Assembly (NCBI GenBank): GCA_013399015.1
Contig: VWZX01000869.1
Span: 1,115,394 to 1,179,393, forward strand
Length of the DNA: 64,000 nucleotides
Origin: Galbula dea
Taxonomy: Eukaryota > Chordata > Aves > Piciformes > Galbulidae
Direction of reading: 5' to 3'
A program made the position numbers and the translations under genes. The notes beneath the pieces were generated by a model. The model was not told where the DNA came from. It did not search any database and saw only the letters and a list, made by a program, of their open reading frames with translations. Below are positions 1-9,888 of this stretch, one piece after another. The number at the start of each line of letters is the position of its first letter. Position 1 is the first letter of the stretch.

Positions 1-1299
1 AGAGGAAAACGAAGCACAACCCCTAATGCAATCACAATAAAATGAAATTGTTATCTGTTGCTAGTTCCCCACCAGGCCACAGATTTTTCTTAGCATTACA
101 AAACAGCATGTAAATTAAGGTGACTGAAACATGCTTTCAGTGAACAGAGTAATATGGTAGCTATTCATCACCTGAAGTCATAAAACACTAGGTCTTGTCC
201 TTAGCATATTCTAATGAAGCCTATCATGCAAATGAGAGTGACCTTTTCCGTGCATTTTGCAAGTTCACATTTATGTGAGGAGTATATATAGTTTGCCAAT
301 ACAAACTAGCCAAAGAGTGCGTAATTACTGTAATCAATTAGTAGTTAGTGTCGCTCTGCTCATTTGTGGCTAATGTCAGCTAAACCATTTTTGAGAAAAC
401 CACCCTGACAGCCTCTTTCTGTTGTTTTTGTTGCTGCTGCTAGTCTGCAACAAGAAAACAAGACATGTAAGTCAAACTTCTCAAGATGGAAGCATTCTAA
501 AATGCATTCTCTTAAGGTAAAGATGGCCAGAGATTCCCCAGTAAAGTTACATATCCTTAAAATGACATTGAAGTTTTCCACCTGGAAAATGAAACATTAA
601 TATTTAAATATTTAAATGAGGGACACTCTCCCATGAGGCAGTTCAGACCAAGTAAGGAAGACTTGGTAGAACTTAGCCACTCTTTTCAATGGATGAGTAA
701 ACAGGCCATACCCTCTGCTCAGCAACAGTCTATTTTGTAGACAGTTATGGATAGGAAACATTACTGGAGCTGGTAATTAAAGTAAAAACTAATACTGTCG
801 CAGAAATGGGGAATTTGGTACAGGAAAATCATTTATCATGCCTTACAGTTCCCCACAACTGAAATGAATTATCTTTTTATTTAGCACATGTCTGTTTTCT
901 TCTACAGTATCTTCCAAGCTAAAACAAGGTCCACTTTCTGTTTTTCATATCAAATCAACTAGATATAAAGGACAGTTATGCCACCATTTGAAATTAACTG
1001 TCTACACAGCATCTGATAAAAGAAGAGCTTTAAGACAAATAAGAACATAGAGATCATGGTTTTGCATCCTTTTTTATCCTCACATCCTTTATAAAGGTCA
1101 CATCTGAGCAGTTTAGGAAACCAAAATCAAATCTTTGCAAAACCAAGAAAGAAAGAATAAGAAATCAGCGCACTTTAAAATAATTCTATTTCCTGATTTT
1201 TACACCTATGCTGAGAAACTGAAGCTATTTTTTGGCTAAAAAATTATACTTTTAATGCAATATTGCTGTGTACACACATAAATACATGTATTTTACATA

Positions 1300-1325
1300 A
1301 GTGTATATATACTGATATATACACT
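1300..1325. repeat. Perfect inverted repeat (11-bp stem, 4-nt loop)
   Basis: The arm AGTGTATATAT is followed by the loop ACTG and then the exact reverse complement of the arm. It is nearly all AT and could extrude as a cruciform. There is no sign that it belongs to a gene, and such hairpins arise often from TA-rich microsatellites. Confidence 0.8.
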
Positions 1326-2381
1326 GCGCAGCAAAACAGCTTCTAACGTCTTGCTATTTTTTGTGGTTTGATGAACATTATAATCAAGTGTTTTTTCACT
1401 CAGCAGTGAATCACAAGCTTCAAATGGATCTTTTACAGGGACAAGAAAACACTGTTTTTTCTGACGAGAGAGTGAAGATGAGCTTTGGTTCTCTGCATAC
1501 CCAAATCACACAGCCAATGCTGTGAGCATTTCTATTTTACAAAATACTCCGCAGTAAAGCACTTGCAATGCATGTAACATTTGGCCAAGTAAAGCATCAG
1601 ATAGAGTATCACTTACAAAAGAAATTTTTACTATCAAATTCTAAAATTATTAAGAAGTAAGATTAAAGAAAAAATCTCAAAGAATTACTTATGCATATCA
1701 AGAAAAGGAAATAAAGACATTTGTGTATGGCACACTAACATAAAGGAAACAATTCATACAACTGAAGTCAAAAGTAAAAGATGAAAGCTGAAACCTTCCC
1801 TTTTCTTCATTCAGACTGGAATAATATTCTTTAAATAGGAAATTAGTGCATTTCAACTGTAAAGGAAAAAAAATACTTCAAGTCCTTTTTTTTTTCCCCC
1901 CAAGGTCTCATGAACTTCACTGGAAGCTGTCAGGACAGTGAGAGAAGCAAAGGCAGGCAGGCAGAGGGGCAGAGCCTGTGCTGGGAGGCATGTGGCACCT
2001 AGGACAGGTCGCACCCAGCACAGATTCAAGGAAGGAGTCAAAGCTCTGCTGGTGCCTCCTCCTGGTGTACTGAGGTCAGGGAAGAACACATTCACTGACA
2101 GGGACTGGTCCTAGGGCTGTAGCGTGGGACAGATGGGGACTGGCTATCACATTCAACCTTCTTCATCTCTTCCCCTGGTTTTTCACCTGCTTGCAGGTAC
2201 AACATTTGGGATCCAATTCCAAGAAAACTGAAAATAGTTATGTTCCCTTCAGTTTCACTAGGAGCAAGACTTTTCAGTGGACTCTTCTGCATTATTTATC
2301 CATAAAATGAGAGTGATACATATCTGCAGCATCAGAAAACTTTTATTTGGCCTTGTTCATAAAAATGCTTAGAGATATTCC

Positions 2382-2413
2382 AAGGGGGGGGAAAAAAAAA
2401 AAAAGAAAAGAAA
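2382..2413. repeat. Homopurine G8/A13 tract
   Basis: A run of eight G is followed directly by thirteen A and then AAAG-type units, giving about 32 purines on the plus strand without interruption. It is low-complexity DNA, likely to vary in length between individuals, and a mirror/triplex-prone sequence in principle. Confidence 0.8.
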
Positions 2414-2682
2414 TAAATCTGTTCAGCAAGAAAGTAGTAGTATTTTTAAGTAAGCTTGTGTCCCAGTAACTAAAGAGGGTAGTTCAGATTCAGAAATGCA
2501 TTTGGAAGAGCCCTAAAGAACATGGACTCTGGAGCTAAAAAATATCAAAGAAAAAAACTGAGAAATAATAGAACTATTTCTTTCCATTATGATTTCTTGG
2601 GAGGAAAAGAGCAATCAAGTCACAGTAAGCAGTGACACTGAAGATTTATTGGTTTACTTCTGCATATTGCTGGATTCATGCA

Positions 2683-3070
2683 CCTCGTGCGGCGCCACAC
2701 ACATCCGAGGTGTCAATCCCGACAGGGCACCCAGCAGCGGGAAGATCGCTCTTTTCATTCTTGTCAGAGCACGCCACGACAGGGCAGCTGACAGCTACTG
2801 AGAGGGACGATGGTGAAGACAACGAAGGGGAGCAGGGGGAGGCAAGCAGCGCGCCCGGAGAGCCTGGGGCCGTGTGGCAGTGGCAGGGAAGGCCCTGTGG
2901 AGCCATCACCTGACCGGCACCCACGAAAAGGCGAGCAGGAAACGCTTCAGAAAGCAGAAGACTCACCGATCACTGCCGATCCACCCCATGATGATGCCTT
3001 TATGATAAACACCCATGACAACTTGCGACCAAAGTGCTGTTACAACACTAATTGTCCATGAAAGCTGACC
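2683..3070. promoter_or_regulatory. CpG-retaining, GC-richer block (candidate exon or regulatory element)
   Basis: This block carries many CpG dinucleotides (about 18 counted by eye between 2683 and 2950), whereas the surrounding kilobases have almost none. In a methylated vertebrate genome CpG survives mainly where DNA is unmethylated or under selection, so the block may be a regulatory element or contain an exon. It is less dense than the island near 59.3 kb. No known gene is recognised in it. Its right end overlaps the splice-bounded stretch described separately at 2967-3069. A recent GC-rich insertion is the alternative explanation. Confidence 0.35.
2967..3069 (-). other. Candidate internal exon, minus strand (unidentified)
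   Basis: Reading the minus strand, a pyrimidine-rich stretch ending in TTTGCTGCAG (acceptor AG at 3071-3070) is followed by 103 bases and then a consensus-type donor, GTGAGT, at 2966-2961. Only one of the three frames is open across the stretch. It enters with two bases of a codon, reads 33 codons, and leaves with two bases; part of it reads ALWSQVVMGVYHKG. I do not recognise the peptide. Paired splice signals with one open frame over 103 bp can occur by chance, so this is a candidate only. Its location in a CpG-retaining block is the supporting context. An untranslated or lncRNA exon, or a conserved non-coding element, is equally possible. Confidence 0.25.
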
Positions 3071-4386
3071 TGCAGCAAAGCAGCAGAGTTCAGTTTCGAT
3101 AGGCCTGGCTCAAGAGTACAAACGTGATTGGGGATGACAGGAGACATCCACGCATCAAAAATCTCCGAGAACAGCTGACATGACTTTGCATGCTGCAAAA
3201 AAGCAGTGGAAATCCTAGATCCTGGCTTTCTGTCAGGAAGGCAGAAAGGACTGCGGGGGTGACATTTTTAAGAGCATCTTTCCAAACTAGCCAAGTTTTG
3301 CATGGCCTCAGAAAGCACAGATGGATCTCTTTTTCCTCCATGCTGTTATTACTATGTCTTTAACCAGCATAACTCCCACATGGTTAATGATGGAAGATTG
3401 CATTTTCTCAGACGAAGTGATGTTCCTCCTTAAATTTCAAGGATTTGAAATTTAAATATACTGATTTTGATTAAATGAAACAGTTTCCTCCCCATTTAGT
3501 TTTAACTCAGCAAGTGCTAAGACTTGCAACTTTCTAGTGTAAACCCCTTGCAGAAATGCTGGAAGTGTGTTGAGGCAAGTGGGAAGCGTTTTTATTCTTA
3601 CTCTTTGCTGCAAGCATTTGTTTCAAGTACATTTTATAAGATAAAAGGATTATAAAATAAAAAGTAAGGAAAACAACAGTACAAATAAGGTCATGCATTC
3701 GAGAAGGACTAAATATTTTTAACTAAAAAAATAACTACATTGAAGAAAATAAAAGGAAAACTAAATTTTTAATCATGAGCAACACAGAGTGATGTACTAT
3801 TGCCCTGATATTTCAGGCTTTTGAATGTTTAGTTTGAAAGGAAAGCTTCAGCTTTATTACATATTGTAATTTACTATTATAGCAGTATTTTCTACTACTG
3901 CTATTAAAAATCCTATTTTTTATATTAAATGACCTTTCTTATTATGTCTTATTAAAAACAGTGTAGCACAAACCCAATATTTTAATTAATAATTTTAGCA
4001 GTTCAACTTCTGAAAGTCTACGACAATGTAGTGCAAGAAACAAAAATTAATCCTGAATCCTACTTGATAACTATAATTTTGGTTTAAATAAACAGTTAAT
4101 CTTGTTTAAACTTTTGAAATGGTTCAATGTTTAGATTGACCTAAACATAAAGTTTTAAAATTAAATCAGTTAAAAATTGAACCAGTTTAATTATTCAAAA
4201 GGTTTCAAAATTGCCCATTTTAAGTATTGAACAGATTGAAAATATTAATCTACAATGACAAAAAAAATGAGAAAAGCAACGCAAGAATAACAAAAATGTG
4301 TATGGAGAAGTTCAATAGACGGCACAGGTTGGGGGTTTTTGTGTTTTTTTATAATTGTTTCTTTGTTTTGAGTTTTTTTTTGTTTT
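3070..4386. other. AT-rich non-coding DNA
   Basis: No gene, RNA or named repeat is seen. From about 3640 to 4260 the sequence is extremely AT-rich. A T-rich, G/T low-complexity stretch begins near 4328 and leads into the CR1 fragment that follows. Confidence 0.7.
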
Positions 4387-4530
4387 CACAGAATCACAGA
4401 ATATTAGGAGTTGGAAGGGACCTCAAAAGACCATCTAGTCCAAGCCCCCTGCCGCAGCAGGATTCCCTAGACCAGGTCACACAGAAGTGCATCCAGATGG
4501 GTTTTGAAAACCTCCATAGAAGGAGTTTGG
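4387..4530 (-). mobile_element. CR1 LINE, 3'-end fragment
   Basis: The plus strand reads CACAGAATCACAGAAT, then GTTGGAAGGGACCTC and CCATCTAGTCCAA, which is the reverse complement of the canonical CR1 3' end (terminal ATTCTRTG octamers, then the GACTAGATGATC-type and CCCTTCCAAC motifs). Only about 145 bp of the 3' end remain, so this is a heavily 5'-truncated copy, as is usual for CR1. It lies between G/T-rich low-complexity tracts (about 4328-4386 and 4531-4575). No reverse-transcriptase coding is left. A 145-codon plus-strand frame running through it is an antisense accident. Confidence 0.9.
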
Positions 4531-6270
4531 TTTTGGTTTTGTTTTCTTTTGTTGTTTTTTTCTATTTTCCTTTTTTAAGAAAACAAATAATGCACAATAA
4601 GCTGATGAAATTTTATAGAGACCATAGGACCAGTAAAATACATAAGAGAATTAAGGACCATTAGAACACTGAGCAGAGGAAACCAAATCAAATGGCTTAT
4701 TTTCAGTGACAGCATAAGATTATAAACTAATACTAATAATGAATTTCTCCAATCTGGATATTTCTTAAGTACTTACCTCTTTGAAACAAACACAGACACA
4801 CACACATCACCATGTAAGACACTCCCTGTAAGACTGCTGCGGGCAGCAGCATTACACACACATCTGGGTGGATCAGTAAGCAGGACAAGGTGGTCATTTG
4901 AGCTATTTATTTATTTATTTAGGATGACAGATGTCATTTGGATACAGTGGGGCTTACTAAGTTATAAGACTAGCTGTTAATCATGCTTCTAATTATCCAC
5001 ATTCCTTTTCAAAAGGAAAAGGAAGTTTAATTTTGTACAATACATTTAAGATTTTTTTTTTAAAGCATGGAATTCCCCCATGTAATGGTGTAAGGTAACC
5101 ACGTCACTTGTGCAGCACCTAATAGGAACGTTAGAACTAAACTTGGTATGTTGGTACTGCTACAACTAAAATGCTGTACTGCTAATAATTTGCTAACATA
5201 TGTAGAATAGTGGAAAAGTTTTATATCCCTTTACCTATGGGCAAAAAGGCTAAAGAGGTCTACTTTAACCATCATAATATAGGCTTGATTTTAAAAAAAG
5301 TTGCTTAACCTCCCACAACAATTATTATAGAAATGCAAGAACCTTGACATAGTTTAAAATATAAACTTCTTTTAGCTATACAACCTTACTAGACAAAACA
5401 CAATATATTCTATAGGAATACATAAGACTTAAGTATTTTTCCCATTTTTTCCCATAATACATACTTCAGCACTCATTTAGCTTAGTGTTTTCTTCCAGAA
5501 CTGATAAAATACTTGATAGCTTATGCCAGTTTCCAAAGAAGACCTTGTACAAGAAGTAAGAGAAATAAAACCTCTCTTGGCACTTCCACTACAAGTTTAA
5601 ATAAAGTCTATCTGCAATCAATGCTGAGCTTATACATTTTTAGCAGACAAAGCAAAGAAATATTTTAAAAGAATACACATTCAAGAAGAAAACAAAATGA
5701 ATTAAAAAACAGATGACCCTTAAGTGGAACATCAGAAACAGATCAGGATGACAAAAAATTAATTAGGACACACCACCAACTAAAATGAAGGTGCTAGACT
5801 TGATGCATCTCAGAAATCAGATAGGAGATGGAAACAATACAGAAATAAGACATCCCTTTCTAAAGCTTCTGCCCTTTTCAGGAGAAGTAGAAGATAATAC
5901 AGCAACTATTTCTTCCTTTTAAATAGAAGAAAAAAAATGAGCATTTCAAAATGTCAGAATAGGTTGGGGTAATTCATTTGCTAAACTGCTTAGTTTATAA
6001 AATTCGGCCATTTTAATATTAGTTTATAATAGAAATACAGACGCCTAGACACACATACACAGGCACTGCACAACATTCGAAGTAGCAGTCATTACATAGA
6101 GACATACCCTGCTTCCTAAAACTCAGACATGCCTCATTAACAGTGACAGAATGGTGCTTTATACCAGGGAGGACAAGTCTACAGTTACTGTTCACCAGGC
6201 ACCAGGATTTTAAAGACAGAATGCTACAAAGCAAACAAGAGTCTTACTTTTGTAATCGGCACAAACCTGG
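4531..6270. other. AT-rich non-coding DNA with small microsatellites
   Basis: No gene is seen. It contains a G/T-rich tract right after the CR1 fragment, a short CA repeat at 4791-4809 and an ATTT repeat at 4904-4921. The rest is unremarkable AT-rich sequence. Confidence 0.7.
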
Positions 6271-6391
6271 GGTGACTTCTTTGGCATCCTGAGAATGCCC
6301 GGTCTTGCCTGATCTCAGAAGATAAGCAGGGTAGGGCCCGGTTAGTACTTGGATGGGAGACCACCTGGGAATACCGGATGCTGTAGGCTTT
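6271..6391 (+). pseudogene. 5S rRNA-derived sequence (head of the SINE-like element)
   Basis: The length equals that of 5S rRNA (121 nt). The 3' three quarters are well kept, including GGTTAGTACTTGGATGGGAG and CTGTAGGCTTT. The first 22 nt match poorly. Several differences are CpG decay products, for example GACCGCC to GACCACC and CTCGGAA to CTCAGAA. A functional 5S gene is unlikely: the 5' end is divergent, the T4 terminator is lost, and CR1 sequence follows immediately. Confidence 0.85.
6320..6367 (+). promoter_or_regulatory. Internal pol III control region (5S type I)
   Basis: The three parts of the 5S internal promoter are at the expected spacing: the A box near 6320-6334 (one C to A change), the intermediate element near 6337-6342, and the C box near 6350-6367 (one CpG decay change). 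In 5S genes this region binds TFIIIA. Its preservation suits an element that transposed through a pol III transcript. Present activity is not shown. Confidence 0.6.
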
Positions 6392-6468
6392 CCTGATCTG
6401 GCAGAAGGATTGGACTAGATGATCTTTCCGGGTCCCTTCCAACTGCTAACATTCTGTGATTCTGTGAA
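6392..6468 (+). repeat. CR1 3' tail of the SINE-like element
   Basis: The segment holds TTGGACTAGATGATC, then GGTCCCTTCCAAC, and ends in the tandem octamers ATTCTGTGATTCTGTG. These are the signals at the 3' end of CR1 LINEs that their reverse transcriptase is believed to recognise. At 77 bp it is short, as in LINE-partnered SINEs, and it abuts the 5S part with no extra sequence. Confidence 0.9.
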
Positions 6469-9400
6469 ACCAACTCAACTGTTTCTCAGCCTCGCTTATA
6501 TACAAAATTTTATTCTCAAGCCAGGAACCTGAGCTCCCCAAGGCAACACCCACAGCCAGCCTGGCATTTCACCAGCTACTTGGGCGCTGTGTTGCCCCTT
6601 CTCCACATGTTCTCTGCTTTCCCTACACCCCCAAAACTGCTCACTTTGCCAGACAGTCAACAGAATTAGCTTGCTGATCTAACCAAGAGGGTAAATTCTT
6701 TTTAGCCTAGAAACAAAGCCAAGCTCCTCCAGCTTGAGAAAAGGAGGCCAGGGATGTGACCATGCAGCCAGGACAGCACCAAGTTTTGGCAAATGCACAA
6801 GGTCAGAGCAGCTTTAGTTGTCATAATACGACTGTGGTCATAACAGGTTCCTGCTTTAGAAAATGCAGGTTTTGTTTTATAGTATTTTCACCCCATGTCT
6901 GATTTTTAATGAGGTTCTACATCATTAGTTACACTGCAAATAACAACCTTAAAAGGAAGACATCATCCAGAACCTGTCTCCAAAATGAAATACAAAGTTC
7001 TGAAGTCCAAACAATCCCAAGAAACAACAAAAACACCTGATGTCTTAGTTGGAGCCAGGCTGTTACCTCCCACAGGTGTTCATTCCTGCTGCTCATTTCT
7101 TTTCTATTGTCTAAAATGCATTAGCCTGGTTTTCCTTCTTTTTCTCATACTCCTACATTGGCAATACCCTATCAGCAAGACCACGCTGTACAGCTCCAAC
7201 ACAAGCAGTACACAGAAAGTATCAGAAGTCTAGTTTAAAAGTATCCTTAATTACAAAGTGGTTACAAATGCTTAATATCATCGTTTATTCATGGGGATAC
7301 AGAGCCTTTCAAATCTATGATATCCATTGATAATTCTAACAAATGCTTGGTCCATAAATATTTAATGACCACTTGTGGGTGTTTTATGTTGCTGTCTTTG
7401 AAGTTGACCTATTCTGTGGTTTATTAATTGGAAAAGGTTTATTTTATCCTAAATAAGATATGCAATTTTACAATATTCTAGTTATGCACAGAGGAAATCA
7501 GATAATTCTGTCTCATGCAAACAAGGAAAACACATCTTTCACACACAGAACACAAATCAAGTTAATGAGGGACAGTTTATTTTGTATGATTTCTCAGGGC
7601 TTTAAAACAAGAGACTGGTTGACAACAAGCCAACAGCAGGTTAATTGTAACTCTGTGGTTGTTCCTATTTCTGTGTGCCTGACAAGCTCCCTCCTTCCTT
7701 TTAGCATGGGTTTTACCTGGCTGGCCTGAATTTAAACCTATTGTTGAATCTAAATCCCACCTGACCATAAGATCACTTACAACTACAATGCAGACAACTG
7801 AAGAGTCTTGCTAAGACAAGAGAACTTGAAAGGAGAATGTAGATTTGAAATAGAAAGCACAGTTGATAAACTGTGGAATTAAAAAACCTGTGTTTTCTGT
7901 ACTGGACCACTCCCTGTCTGGTCTTTACAGTATCACCAACCATGACAGCACTTCCACATTCCTTAACATACCATCAGTAGCTTACACTTCCATTCCAAAG
8001 ACCCACCATTGCTGTGGTGCTGCAACCTCACCACCCTAGTGGACTACACCTGTTTACTAAACCTGAAGGCACATACTGTCTCTGCAAGGCAGTTGAGCAT
8101 TTTTGACATATGATCCGTCATACATCTACTGTTAATACCACAGAAATATTGACCATGCCAACAAAAACTGCTATAGAGAATACTGACAAAAATTGACTAT
8201 TTGTTGTTAGAATCTACTATTCCCTCATGACATATTACATACTAATTACATACATACAATTATAAACCAAAAAAGGGCATCAAAGGGCATAATTAAGGTC
8301 ATAAAACCAAGTACCTAGTGCTCAAGAAACACCAAAAGTAAGACTGCCTTTGAAATCACAATCCATTGCACCACCCACATGCATCTTACTCTATAGCTAC
8401 AAAACTTCCAATATGTCTCAGACTTATTTTCAGTTTTAATGAGGAAGCCAATTCTTTTAGCTTAAAAGAATTATATATACTGAAAAGTAAGTCTGTGTAA
8501 AACAGATACCCACATTTCACTTTAAGGTAAATATCAAAAATCAGAAAATTTAATTCAAGCTAAACAAGAAGAATCTTTTAATAAGAAGTGTCAAGGCACT
8601 TAAAAATAGGCAGGCTAGGTATGTTCAACTACAACACACACTCACATTATCTATACTTACTAGGTGATAAAGAATAGTGGGGACATCTATCAAAAACAAT
8701 TTCTACAGCTACAGGGCTGCAATCTAAAAATTCAGAGTCTACTATATTGCAGTGTTTCTCAGAACATAAATTCTGTGAGGTAGGAACCTGCCCAGCTATT
8801 TATTTGTAAAAGCAAAAAGAACAACAATCCTCTATTTCAAGGCCTCCTAACACTCCTCTTATACACATATTCCATAGCATTAAAATACCTTGTCATTCTA
8901 GTTTAGTATTTTCATTTCTTTCATTTGCAAAGCAAAGAAATTCAAACATCCAATCACATATTGGATTTACTCAGAATTAGTTCACAATTTCACATAAAGC
9001 CTTGTAAACTTTCACATCCCTGCTACACTGAAAGTTAAGAAGATGGAGTTGCTCTTCTGGCTTCATTAGTAAGTGGACACCCTTAGCTTGCATTCTAAAA
9101 GTAGTATCAGCCCACAAGGCCATCTTTCTTAACAAAACACCACTGTAGCAGACAGCATTATAATGTGCAAAACAGACCAGACAGTTGGCATTTTGTGCTA
9201 TCTTCCATTATCATGATTCATCCATAGCACTTCTTGATTACAAAATGGGACGGCTGAACAGCTAGGCTATGTTTGCAACACTGTCTTCCTCTTTGGCAAT
9301 AATTGGAATTAGTTATGTGTGAGTAGTACATTAAATTGATATCTCCAATAAAATGGGGGTGGTTCACCACGCTGAGCTATTGGAGCTTAGGTAGACAAGA

Positions 9401-9669
9401 GCCAATCACTAGTGTGCTTTGGCAGCAGTCCAGGACACTAATTCATAAAGGGTTTTAACCTGTTACAGAGGAACAGGTTAATCTTGGAACGTAATCTGTA
9501 TGTCTGTTAAACGCAAACTCCTAGTGGCACAGGCTATGCCTTCTGCCTTCCTTTGACAGTAGTTGTGATAATGCAGGTGCAAGTACACCAAGCAAAACCG
9601 ATACCCTAAAGAACTAAGATACAAACAGATCATCAGTTGAGCCAATACAACTACTAGGAGCTGACATAG
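6469..9669. other. AT-rich non-coding DNA
   Basis: No gene, RNA or named repeat is recognised. Short frames of up to 89 codons (for example plus 7460-7729) have no familiar motif. Nothing else stands out. Confidence 0.65.
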
Positions 9670-9888
9670 AAACACAGAATCATGGAATTGCCGGGACCTT
9701 AAAGACCATCTAGTTTCAACCCCCCCACCTGGCAGGGACACCATCCACCAGATCAGGTTGTCCAGGGCCCCATCCAGCCTTGTCTTAAAAGCTTCCAGGG
9801 ATGAGGCTTCCATAACCTCTCTAGGCAACCTGTTCCACTGTCTAACCACCCTCATAGTGAATAACTTCCTCCTACTATTCCAAGTCAA
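9670..9888 (-). mobile_element. CR1 LINE, 3'-end fragment with the last reverse-transcriptase codons
   Basis: Read on the minus strand, the fragment begins in the final part of CR1 ORF2. RRKLFTMRVVRQWNRLPREV is the familiar C-terminal signature (the usual form is close to FFTxRVVRHWNRLPREVVDA), followed by SLEAFKTRLDGAL and then the 3' untranslated end. About 220 bp remain and the 5' part is missing. The terminal octamers near 9672-9688 are worn. It cannot encode an active enzyme. Its orientation matches most other CR1 copies in the window. Confidence 0.92.

Larger units (their letters stand above)
1..2682. other. AT-rich non-coding DNA
   Basis: No gene is recognisable on either strand; open frames are under 100 codons and resemble nothing known. 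Contents worth noting are a perfect AT-rich hairpin at 1300-1325, a single POU octamer ATGCAAAT at 226-233, and a homopurine run at 2382-2413. The stretch around 1900-2290 is richer in GC than its surroundings but CpG-poor, so it is not an island. Confidence 0.7.
6271..6468 (+). mobile_element. SINE-like element: 5S rRNA-derived head plus CR1 3' tail
   Basis: Two known sequences are joined head to tail in the same orientation. Positions 6271-6391 match vertebrate 5S rRNA; over its last 95 nt I count about nine differences from the 5S sequence as I remember it. Positions 6392-6468 are a CR1 3' end, finishing in two ATTCTGTG octamers. The layout (pol III head, LINE-derived tail, no poly-A) is that of a CR1-mobilised SINE, comparable in plan to the tRNA-headed TguSINE1 of zebra finch. 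The T run that ends a normal 5S transcript is only three T here (GGCTTTCC), and no TTTT occurs until 6508, so a pol III transcript could read through the CR1 tail. Whether this is a multi-copy family or a one-off chimera cannot be told from one copy. Confidence 0.8.

Noticed and set aside
4227..4664. 145-codon plus-strand open frame
   Set aside because: It runs antisense through a CR1 fragment and its flanking T-rich tracts, so it is not a gene.
6271..6391. A functional 5S rRNA gene
   Set aside because: The 5' end is divergent, the T4 terminator is lost and a CR1 tail follows at once; a SINE head or pseudogene explains it better.
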